A stretch of 8,612 nucleotides of DNA. Origin: an uncultured Prevotellaceae bacterium (GTDB lineage Bacteria > Bacteroidota > Bacteroidia > Bacteroidales > Bacteroidaceae). How positions within the stretch are numbered: the stretch's first letter is position 1; each line of letters begins with the position of its first letter. The position numbers were made by a program, and so were the translations under genes. Positions 1-6,397 of this stretch are shown here, piece after piece. Location of the stretch: the NCBI GenBank assembly GCA_946187025.1, contig CAMHPM010000053.1:1-8612 (forward strand), written 5' to 3'. The notes under the pieces were generated by a model that was not told the origin of the DNA, searched no databases, and worked only from the letters and a program-made list of their open reading frames with translations.

Positions 1-1974
1 GGCATGTCTCTGGCGGAACATGTAGTAGAGCGAGTGGGTGGCATAGTTGAAGTATTTGAACAGGAAGTAGAGTGCAATCACCATCGCGAGCTTGACCAGC
101 GACAGCTGTATGTACTTCGGTTCGTTGATTATGATGCGAGTGAAAAGCTCGGTACATGCGGCTGTCATCTCGAATATGTCGGCTGCCCAGTAGAAGCTGG
201 TAATCACAGCACCCACGGTGGACATCGGGACTATGGTCTTCTCGATGAAGTCGAATATCCATGTCTTGTGGATGTAACGGCCCTTGCCCATGGCTTTGTC
301 GAGCTCGCCGTTATCACGTTGGAGTATGAGCCGGCGCTTGCCTGAGAGGGTAGGCTCGTCTTTTATGATTTGAGCCACCAGTATCCGCCGCTCATACTTG
401 TTGAGCAGGTCGTATATACAGTTGATGGTCTCGATGGCTGCCAGCAGGAAAGTCCACCAGATGATGACCTGAACGGCCATCAGCGTGTATCCCATCCATG
501 AACATACACACGAGATGACCAGCACCACAAGCGACACACTCGAATAGACAAGGTCGATGAATGGTAGTTTGCCCTTGTTGCGCATGATGCTGAAATACTG
601 CCAGATGGTGAACGTGAGTATGATTGGAGGGCAGATGAGGTTGACCAGGTTGTTTGGTATCAGCACTATGCGGAAGATGATGATGACGAGTGCCATCCAG
701 ATGAATGGCATGTAGATAGCTACTCCAGAGCCTGTCTGCCATGGCTTCAGCCTTATGAGCAGCGAGATGAGTATCGCCTCAAACAACCATGCGAAGTTTA
801 TCATCAGCTTCGATGCCATGATGAAGAGGTTGAGCGAAATGAACTGGTTTGCGATAGTGATTGCAATGGCAAAGATGGCGACACCCAAGGCCAGGATTAT
901 GATGCCGCGTTGTTGCTTGTAGCCTTCGTTGTCGAAGTTCAGCCAGCCTTTCATCACTTTGGTCTCAAACTTCTGTGCAAACCTCGGGAAAAAACGACGG
1001 ATAGTCGTTGGCACAACCCTCAGAATGATGTTGCTCAGCAGTGTGGCTACAAAGATGTAGAACAACATGAATACACTCACTGCCAGCACGATAGGTCCGC
1101 GCCATTCTGAATAGCGCTTGCCAGTCGAACCAAACGAGCGGTACTTGTCTTCATAGTCGCGACGCGCGTGCTGAATCTGTTGCGGCAGTGCGCGCAACAC
1201 GTTGAAGTAGTTGTTGCCTACATTCTGAATCAGGTTGTTCTGGATGTCCTTATACTTGTTTTGCGAGTAGTTGTACAGCTTGCTGACCTTGTCGCTCACG
1301 AGCGAGTAATACTGCTGATCCTCATCAATGGAGTTGAGCATACGCACCAGATTGTTCCTCAGAGCCTTTGCATAGATGAGACACATCTCGCGGTCTTTCT
1401 GCTCACTTTTGGCCAGGATAAACGGCTTGGTGGCACGGGTAGTGCCAATAAGATTGTCTTCAATCTCAGTCAGTTTGATGTTTATCGAGTCGTTTGTAGT
1501 GGTCTTGTTTCCGCTCTCAACTGCAGGCGGCAGCTCCTTGAGCGATATGATGAGGCTGTCGTATCTCGCTATCTCGCTCATCATTCGGCTGCGTATGCGG
1601 TCGTATGGTATGTTTGTCTTGTTCAGCTGCTTGTAGAGTGTGGCTGCTTCGTTGCAGGCGTATGCCACATCGAAGGTGAAATCGCTCTTCTGCGAATACA
1701 GCATGAGGCCAATCTGCTCACTGCGCTTCATGTACGATATCAGTTGCTTATGCTGAGATGCACTCTGCTGTTCGTATCTCAACATGAGCGATTTCTGCTC
1801 GTGATAGCTTTGTTCCAGCTCCAGTCGCAGCACACTCAGTGTCTGTGCCAAGTCTTTTTCCTTTAACACGGCATGTGCGCTCGTGGCTGAGAACAGCATT
1901 GCTGCAAGCAGAATGATGAATGCTATTCCACCATTTGCAGTTTTTGTGCCAGTGTATGTGTCTGCTTTTCCCAT
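1..1974 (-). CDS. MscS-like mechanosensitive channel family protein, large N-terminal-extended form (C-terminus outside window)
   Basis: The frame is open from the ATG at 1974 to the window edge: 658 codons, no stop. A putative signal peptide covers residues 1-35 (hydrophobic stretch 17-29, cleavage after SAHA). A largely helical periplasmic-type domain follows (about 40-290), including LMLYSQKSDFTFD near 90-102, a signature I associate with long Bacteroidales MscS-family proteins. About eight hydrophobic segments follow (near 294-318, 356-378, 383-407, 416-438, 441-462, 471-492, 495-512, 621-643), with a soluble stretch about 525-580 (GRYIHKTWIFDF, 565-576). The pore helix and MscS beta domain would lie beyond position 1, so the family call rests on architecture and recalled similarity. 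Members of the family act as tension-gated inner-membrane channels that release solutes on osmotic downshock. The gene starts 1 nt after the stop of the upstream helical protein, implying coupled translation. Alternative: another large multi-spanning membrane protein. Confidence 0.68.
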   Translation of the reverse strand, partial: MGKADTYTGTKTANGGIAFIILLAAMLFSATSAHAVLKEKDLAQTLSVLRLELEQSYHEQKSLMLRYEQQSASQHKQLISYMKRSEQIGLMLYSQKSDFTFDVAYACNEAATLYKQLNKTNIPYDRIRSRMMSEIARYDSLIISLKELPPAVESGNKTTTNDSINIKLTEIEDNLIGTTRATKPFILAKSEQKDREMCLIYAKALRNNLVRMLNSIDEDQQYYSLVSDKVSKLYNYSQNKYKDIQNNLIQNVGNNYFNVLRALPQQIQHARRDYEDKYRSFGSTGKRYSEWRGPIVLAVSVFMLFYIFVATLLSNIILRVVPTTIRRFFPRFAQKFETKVMKGWLNFDNEGYKQQRGIIILALGVAIFAIAITIANQFISLNLFIMASKLMINFAWLFEAILISLLIRLKPWQTGSGVAIYMPFIWMALVIIIFRIVLIPNNLVNLICPPIILTFTIWQYFSIMRNKGKLPFIDLVYSSVSLVVLVISCVCSWMGYTLMAVQVIIWWTFLLAAIETINCIYDLLNKYERRILVAQIIKDEPTLSGKRRLILQRDNGELDKAMGKGRYIHKTWIFDFIEKTIVPMSTVGAVITSFYWAADIFEMTAACTELFTRIIINEPKYIQLSLVKLAMVIALYFLFKYFNYATHSLYYMFRQRHA

Positions 1975-1975
1975 G

Positions 1976-2701
1976 TCAGTCGTTGTCGTCGAATAGTTTG
2001 TTCATTCCTGTATATATTTTCTTTCCTATGGAACGGGTCTTGTTGTCATCGCCTATCTCGTCGGTTATGTATTCGCTATAGCTCATGGCATCACTCTCTT
2101 TGTCCTCCTGACCTTCGTCCATATAGTCGTTGATGCGTCGTTGCAGATGGTTCTTGATGTCGAGCAGCAGTCCCTTGAAACCTTTGTTCTGCCTGAATGC
2201 CTGATATGCACGCTTCCTCCGCAGCGCATATGTCTTCAACATACGTGCGCTCCATACCATGCCGCGCCACGTGGCTTTCAGCCCTTTGGCAATCATGCGC
2301 CCTGTCAGTATGATGGTTGGCCGCAAGTGTATTATGCCTCGCACTATGGCTTTTGCCGTCCATACCATGCCGCGGCCGGTGGCCTTTAAGGCAATTATGC
2401 TCCATCTGCACAGGGCATGAAATGCAATCACGCTCCATTGCAATGCCGTCTGCATGGCATCTCGGCACCAACGGCGTCCCATGCGTATTTTCTCCTGGGT
2501 GCTGTTGTCGTTCCAATAGTCGGCACATGCTTGCAGCAGCATCTTCAGCAGCCGGAACAGGAAACGCACGACCTTGATGATGAAACGTAGTACCTTGGTG
2601 ATGAGCATGAGCAGCAACTTGAGCAACAGGCGCATTATCTCAGACAGCATTTCGCTGCCCGACTTGTCTTCGTGGTTGTGTATCTGCCTGTTTTCGCTCA
2701 T
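1976..2701 (-). CDS. Hypothetical basic amphipathic-helix protein with heptad and hendecad repeats
   Basis: I do not recognise this 241-residue protein. After a polar N-terminus (1-20) comes a strongly amphipathic cationic helix (about 22-56). Lys/Arg at 36, 43, 50 and at 39, 46, 53 recur every seven residues on a Leu/Ile/Phe background. Residues 78-157 can be read as 11-residue units: WSVIAFHALCR, WSIIALKATGR and GMVWTAKAIVR in tandem, then MIAKGLKATWR and GMVWSARMLKT. A very basic stretch (161-190) and an acidic tail (about 193-219, many Asp/Glu) follow. There is no signal peptide and no clean hydrophobic membrane span, because basic residues interrupt every hydrophobic run; this suggests helices lying on a membrane surface or packing together. 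It ends 1 nt before the MscS-like gene, so a role linked to that channel is plausible but is inference. The reading frame is convincing from its length, spacing and protein-level periodicity. Confidence 0.8.
   Translation of the reverse strand: MSENRQIHNHEDKSGSEMLSEIMRLLLKLLLMLITKVLRFIIKVVRFLFRLLKMLLQACADYWNDNSTQEKIRMGRRWCRDAMQTALQWSVIAFHALCRWSIIALKATGRGMVWTAKAIVRGIIHLRPTIILTGRMIAKGLKATWRGMVWSARMLKTYALRRKRAYQAFRQNKGFKGLLLDIKNHLQRRINDYMDEGQEDKESDAMSYSEYITDEIGDDNKTRSIGKKIYTGMNKLFDDND
2231..2470 (-). repeat. Hendecad-encoding internal repeat (33-nt units)
   Basis: This stretch encodes residues 78-157 of the helical protein. Eleven-residue units begin at residues 78, 89, 100, 111 and again at 136 and 147; units 89-121 and 136-157 are the clearest. 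The block LKAT-x-RGMVW occurs at residues 105-114 and 141-150, 108 nt apart, and is visible in the DNA as CCATACCATGCCGCG on the plus strand in both places. A three-residue phase shift (TGR, 133-135) separates the two groups. Confidence 0.65.
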
Positions 2702-2719
2702 GTCGGTCGGTTTGTTGAT

Positions 2720-2758
2720 TTGTCGTTCCGTATTTTCTTGCTTGTCGTTCCGTATTTT
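2720..2758. repeat. 17-bp direct repeat, 22-bp period, in the 55-nt gene gap
   Basis: The sequence TTGTCGTTCCGTATTTT (plus strand) occurs at 2720-2736 and again, identically, at 2742-2758. The second copy runs into the TAA stop (2757-2759) of the phosphoesterase gene, and the first lies 19 nt before the ATG of the helical protein. It looks like a small tandem duplication that enlarged the gap. No function is evident. Confidence 0.85.
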
Positions 2759-3257
2759 ATCTCTTCCGTTCGGCCAGTTCTATGACTTCGAGGTCGCGAA
2801 TGTCTGCCCCGTCGATTACGAATCTTACGAGTGTGCGCACTTTATGGAAGCCATATACTCCTGCTGCTCCGGGGTTGATGTGTAGCAGGCCGAGTGTCTT
2901 GTCGTACATCACTTTCAGTATGTGGCTGTGTCCTGATATGAAGAGTTTTGGCGGCCGTGCATAGATGCTGCCTCGTATCGATGGGTCGTAGTTCCCGGGG
3001 TATCCGCCGATGTGTTTCATCAGTACCTCCACTTCTTCACATTTGAAACGGTATTTCTCGCTGAATGTCATGCGTATATCGCCCCCGTCTATGTTGCCAT
3101 ACACGGCTCTCAATGGTCGTAGCTCGGCCAGCCTGTTTGCTACTTCAAGTGTTCCGATGTCGCCTGCATGCCATATCTCGTCACATTGCTCGAAGTGTTT
3201 GGCATAGCGGTCGTCCCAGTATCCGTGGGTGTCAGATAAGAGTCCTATGCGTTTCAT
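2757..3257 (-). CDS. YfcE/MJ0936-like metallophosphoesterase
   Basis: A 166-residue single-domain calcineurin-like phosphoesterase, the usual length for the YfcE/MJ0936 group. The metal-ligand motifs are in the expected order: DTH (9-11), AGDIG (31-35), YGNID (53-57), a His at 82 in KHIGGYPG where the family has its conserved histidine, and GHSH (109-112) followed by NPGA (128-131). Family members are soluble cytoplasmic enzymes that bind two divalent metals (often Mn) and hydrolyse phosphodiesters or phosphomonoesters in vitro; physiological substrates are mostly unknown. The ATG at 3257 places MKRIGLLSDTHG directly at the N-terminus, as in homologues. It starts 15 nt after the upstream permease stop, with no promoter-like box between, consistent with operon transcription. 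The exact substrate cannot be told from the sequence. Confidence 0.93.
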   Translation of the reverse strand: MKRIGLLSDTHGYWDDRYAKHFEQCDEIWHAGDIGTLEVANRLAELRPLRAVYGNIDGGDIRMTFSEKYRFKCEEVEVLMKHIGGYPGNYDPSIRGSIYARPPKLFISGHSHILKVMYDKTLGLLHINPGAAGVYGFHKVRTLVRFVIDGADIRDLEVIELAERKR

Positions 3258-3272
3258 CCCGTATGATGTGTT

Positions 3273-3938
3273 TCAATTTACTATCAATATGATTGCTGCA
3301 ACAATGAATGCTGTGCCTACGATGGCATTTACTATTTGCTGGAAGTGCTTGAACCTCAGTGCGAATGCTTTTACTTGCTTGTTGGCTTTGGTCATGAGGT
3401 GTGCCATGAGGAGCACTGGTATGACCGATGCGATGGCGAAAGCGAGCGGTGCGAGTACTCCCAGGGTGTTGGTCACAGCCAATGGCACCATCATTCCGAA
3501 GTATATCACGGCGCTTTCAGGACAGAAGGCAAATGCCAGCATCAGTCCCAGCACTAATGCTCCTGATGGTCCGTTGCGACGTATTGTCTGTCCGCAGTTG
3601 TGGCATTCGTCGCCGTGATGTTCGTGATGGCGGAACACCCGGTAGAGCATGAATGCTCCTATTATTATCATCAGATATGGCAGTAGGTCTTCTCCTCGGC
3701 TTAGTATGTTGCGTATGCTCTCGGTTGCTGTGCCTTTCTCCCATACGATCATCAGTGCAAAGGCAAGCAGTGTGTAGGTTGCAACGCGCCCTGTGGTGTA
3801 GAGCAGGGCTTTCTGTTGCAGTTCTTTTGTGCTGTTGCTTCGCTCGCTGAGGTAGGTCAGTGCCGATATGTTGATTGCAATCTGGCATGGGTTAAGGGCT
3901 ACGAGCAGTCCTTGGATGAATGCGAGTATTATGAACAT
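3273..3938 (-). CDS. ArsG/CcdA-like six-helix permease with His/Cys loop
   Basis: A 221-residue membrane protein with about six helices (near 3-25, 48-66, 85-102, 126-150, 155-182, 200-220), matching the CcdA/DsbD transmembrane fold (LysE superfamily). The first helix carries NPC (16-18) followed by an AINISAL stretch, and the fourth carries FCPESA (138-143). One cysteine in each of these helices is the pattern of the redox pair in CcdA-type electron carriers and of the ArsG-type permeases (annotated in databases as aromatic-arsenical efflux). Between helices 3 and 4 is HHEHHGDECHNCG (104-116), a dense His/Cys cluster likely to bind metal. Its ATG lies inside the 3' end of the antiporter gene (10-nt overlap), so it is probably translationally coupled. 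Substrate unknown: thiol/disulfide electron transfer and metal or metalloid handling are both possible. No thioredoxin-like partner is seen in the window. Confidence 0.78.
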   Translation of the reverse strand: MFIILAFIQGLLVALNPCQIAINISALTYLSERSNSTKELQQKALLYTTGRVATYTLLAFALMIVWEKGTATESIRNILSRGEDLLPYLMIIIGAFMLYRVFRHHEHHGDECHNCGQTIRRNGPSGALVLGLMLAFAFCPESAVIYFGMMVPLAVTNTLGVLAPLAFAIASVIPVLLMAHLMTKANKQVKAFALRFKHFQQIVNAIVGTAFIVAAIILIVN

Positions 3939-5632
3939 AGCATTAGTATTATTACTTGTGCTGTTACGATTCGCAGGAACATCGACAATGGATATACTGT
4001 TGAGTATCCTATCGACGGGATGTCGTTGTTGGCTGTTTGCGTGGTGTAGGCCAGTGCCGGCGGGTCGGTTGTGGCTCCTGCCATTATTCCCATGAGCAGC
4101 AGGTAGTTTTCTTTATAGTATATTCGTGCTACGCAACCCATGATGATGAGTGGCAGTGTGGTGATGATGAATCCGTAGAGCACGTACATGAGTCCTCCGT
4201 TCATCACGGTTTCCACGAAGTTTCCTCCTGCTTTGATTCCGACGCTTGCAAGGAAGAGCACGAGTCCGATGTCGCGAATCATCTGCGATGCGCTGCTCGA
4301 TGTGTATGCCACGAGTTTGAGCTTGAATCCGAATCGTCCCACGAGTATGGCTATGATGAGCGGTCCGCCGGCCAGGCCCAGTTTCACTGGCATTGACATT
4401 CCCGGTATGCTTAACGGCAGGCTGCCGAAGATTATGCCGACGAATATACCGATGAATATTGTCACGAGGTTTGGCTTGTCGAGTCGTGAGCGGTGGTTTC
4501 CTATCTTGTTTGCAAATAGTTGTATTGCGTCTTCGGGTCCTACTACCACGAGTTTGTCGCCTACCTGTAGTGTCATGTTGGGGTTGGCAAAGAGTTCGAT
4601 GCCCGAGCGGAATATTCTCGACACGTTGACTCCGTATATGCTGCTTGGGTGCAGGCTTCCGAGTGTCTTGCCGTTTACTTTGTCGCGTGTCACGAGCAGT
4701 TGTTTCGACATCATCGGCGTGTCTTGTTTTTCCCAGTTCACGTTAACTGTCTTGCCTATGAATGCGGTTATTGCCTCGGCGTCTTCTTCGGCACACACGA
4801 TGCAGAGGCGGTCGCCTTGATAGAGCAGTGTGTCTTTGTTTGGCAGTGTGACGTGTCCGTCGTGCAGGCATCGTGTGCATACGAAGTCGCGCACTGCGTA
4901 TTGTCGTATTTGCATTATCGACTTGCCGCTTATCGAGGGGTTTGCCACTTCGATGCTCATGATGTGTGGCTTCACTGCTGCTTGTTTGCTTTGCATCGAG
5001 TTGTAGTCATCGCTTTCGTGTTTCATGTTGATTTTGAAGAACACGCGTATGAGTATGATGCTCATGATGATGCCTATTACTCCGAGTGGGTATGCACATG
5101 CGTATCCGTTGGCTATTGTCGGTATGGTGCCTCCGAGTTTGTCGGGGCCTATTTGCTCGAGCGCTGCTCCTGCTGCACCGAGTCCCGGTGTGTTGGTCAC
5201 TGCTCCGCACAGCACTCCTACCATCATTGGCAGCGACTGTGGGTCGGCGGTGTCGCAGAATGCGTAGTAGAGCACGAGCATCACGGCTATGTTGAGCGCA
5301 ATGATGCCGGTTGCGATGATGTTCATCTTTATGCCGCCTTGCTTGAATGATGTGAAGAACGACGGACCTACTTGCAGTCCTATTGCATAGACGAAGAGTA
5401 TGAGTCCGAAGTCTTGTATGAAGTTCATCACCATTGAGTTTTCGGCGATGTGTTGTGTGTTGAGTATGTGTCCGGCTACGATTCCTACGAACAGTACAAA
5501 GGTCACACCCAGTGATATGCCGCCCACTTTCAGTTTGCCGAGCAGCACGCCGAGTGCGATAACGAGCGAATAGAGCATCACGATGTGTGCTACTGACTGC
5601 CCGTTGGTAAAGAGTTCTGTCAACCAGTTCAT
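3929..5632 (-). CDS. AspT/YidE-type transporter with two TrkA-C (RCK C) domains
   Basis: A 567-residue protein with the duplicated architecture of the aspartate:alanine exchanger (AAE) family, which includes AspT, YidE and YbjL. The N-terminal membrane half (about 10-200) holds GAVTNTPGLGAA (143-154). Two TrkA-C regulatory domains follow (about 224-295 and 308-378). The C-terminal membrane half (about 390-567) holds the matching GATTDPPAL (519-527). These internally duplicated G-A-x-T motifs mark the family. Characterised members exchange amino acids or dicarboxylates across the inner membrane; the substrate here is unknown. The start fits the family, which begins with a short MxWL segment before SVAH. 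The first TrkA-C domain has two CxxC pairs (252/255 and 277/280) and His 257 and 260, unusual compared with homologues as I remember them. The stop codon lies within the start of the downstream permease gene; the upstream kinase-like gene ends 13 nt before the ATG. Confidence 0.92.
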   Translation of the reverse strand: MNWLTELFTNGQSVAHIVMLYSLVIALGVLLGKLKVGGISLGVTFVLFVGIVAGHILNTQHIAENSMVMNFIQDFGLILFVYAIGLQVGPSFFTSFKQGGIKMNIIATGIIALNIAVMLVLYYAFCDTADPQSLPMMVGVLCGAVTNTPGLGAAGAALEQIGPDKLGGTIPTIANGYACAYPLGVIGIIMSIILIRVFFKINMKHESDDYNSMQSKQAAVKPHIMSIEVANPSISGKSIMQIRQYAVRDFVCTRCLHDGHVTLPNKDTLLYQGDRLCIVCAEEDAEAITAFIGKTVNVNWEKQDTPMMSKQLLVTRDKVNGKTLGSLHPSSIYGVNVSRIFRSGIELFANPNMTLQVGDKLVVVGPEDAIQLFANKIGNHRSRLDKPNLVTIFIGIFVGIIFGSLPLSIPGMSMPVKLGLAGGPLIIAILVGRFGFKLKLVAYTSSSASQMIRDIGLVLFLASVGIKAGGNFVETVMNGGLMYVLYGFIITTLPLIIMGCVARIYYKENYLLLMGIMAGATTDPPALAYTTQTANNDIPSIGYSTVYPLSMFLRIVTAQVIILMLCS

Positions 5633-5645
5633 CTTTTCTGTTATC

Positions 5646-6374
5646 CTAAAAATACAATCTTTTTTTTGTTGTTTTGGTGTGTTCTCTGAGTTTCCGGAGC
5701 TCTCGGAACTCTTGTGGTTCTCTGAGCTCTCGTGGTTCTACTGGTTTTCTGAGCTCTATCAGATTTTGAGGTAAGTCGAGCAGGAACTGTGCTGTGCCTT
5801 CGAGTCCGAGCAGGGAGCTGTTGACGCATATGTCGTATGCGCGGCTGTCGCCCCAGTTGGTTTCGCAGTAGAAGTCGTGGTATTCGCTGCGCTGGTTGTC
5901 GGTCTTGTCGATCAGCTGCCGTGCTTTGGCTGGTGTGAGGTTGTCGCGGTCGCAGATGAACTTGACGCGGTCGTCGTAGTTTGCACGCACGAAGATGTTG
6001 AGGTGGCGTGGGTGGTTGCGCAGTATGTAGTCGGCGCAGCGTCCGACGATGATGCAGCTTTCGGTCTCAGCCTTTTGGTTGATGACGTCGGTCTGCACTT
6101 TGAAGAGTGCCTCGTTGCTGAGTGTGTTGTCGTAGAAGTTGCCTACCGACTGGAATGGTGATGTGATTGCTCTTACCACTGATGTTCCCAGTCCTTTGTT
6201 TGCCACTTCGTCGGCTTTCTCAAACAGTGCGGGGTTGATGCCGCTTTCTTGTGCTGCGATGGTGATGAGCCGGTTGTCGTAGAGCGACACGCCGAGTGCC
6301 TGTGCCATGATTTCTCCGATGTGCTTGCCGCCGCTGCCAAGTTCGCGGCCGATTGTGATAACGTAGTTCTCCAT
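5646..6374 (-). CDS. Cytidylate-kinase-like family protein with repeat-derived C-terminal tail
   Basis: This 242-residue protein belongs to the cytidylate kinase-like family common in Bacteroidales and Firmicutes, a P-loop NMP-kinase fold. Visible motifs are the N-terminal nucleotide-binding loop ITIGRELGSGG (6-16), IIVGRCADYIL (108-118), the lid-like KTDNQRSEYHDFYC (157-170), and WGDSRAYDICVNSSLLG (174-190), which matches the conserved C-terminal part of the family. Members usually end near residue 205. Here about 35 extra residues follow, made of [E/K]-x-x tripeptides (ELR, EPR, EFR, KLR) encoded by a 9-nt tandem repeat, then TKTTKKRLYF. NMP kinase activity is presumed from the fold and not established for this subfamily; it is distinct from canonical Cmk. 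It lies 23 nt after the MATE stop and 13 nt before the antiporter start, in the same transcription unit. Confidence 0.88.
   Translation of the reverse strand: MENYVITIGRELGSGGKHIGEIMAQALGVSLYDNRLITIAAQESGINPALFEKADEVANKGLGTSVVRAITSPFQSVGNFYDNTLSNEALFKVQTDVINQKAETESCIIVGRCADYILRNHPRHLNIFVRANYDDRVKFICDRDNLTPAKARQLIDKTDNQRSEYHDFYCETNWGDSRAYDICVNSSLLGLEGTAQFLLDLPQNLIELRKPVEPRELREPQEFRELRKLREHTKTTKKRLYF
5676..5756 (-). repeat. 9-nt tandem repeat encoding tripeptide tail (9 units)
   Basis: Read on the minus strand, nine 9-nt units variant on GAGCTCAGA / GAACCACGA encode ELR-KPV-EPR-ELR-EPQ-EFR-ELR-KLR-EHT (residues 207-233 of the kinase-like protein). The period is exactly three codons, so the frame is kept, and the units are degenerate. 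The array starts where family members normally end. From memory, similar GAGCTCAGA-like short repeats occur between genes in Bacteroidales genomes; a copy may have grown into the gene end. Confidence 0.8.
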
Positions 6375-6397
6375 AATCTATTATGTTTTGATGTTTG

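Noticed and set aside
1168..1866. Long plus-strand frame of 232 codons opposite the MscS-like gene
   Set aside because: Its sequence is the antisense of a coherent membrane protein frame; no family resemblance, promoter or operon context supports it.
2091..2528. Alternative minus-strand frame inside the helical-protein gene
   Set aside because: It overlaps the better frame fully, has His/Arg-rich shadow composition and no start context; the 241-residue frame shows the protein-level periodicity.
4649..5350. Long plus-strand frame of 233 codons opposite the AspT-like gene
   Set aside because: It is antisense to a well-recognised transporter, with Cys/His/Val-rich composition typical of shadow frames.
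5643..5655. Possible -7 box before the antiporter gene (TATTTTTA on the minus strand)
   Set aside because: It lacks the final G of TAnnTTTG, has no TTTG box about 20 nt upstream, and lies almost on top of the start codon.
5660..5667. A8 run (coding strand) near the kinase-like 3' end as a phase-variable tract
   Set aside because: Slippage here would only change the last few residues of a dispensable-looking tail, so a switching role is unlikely.
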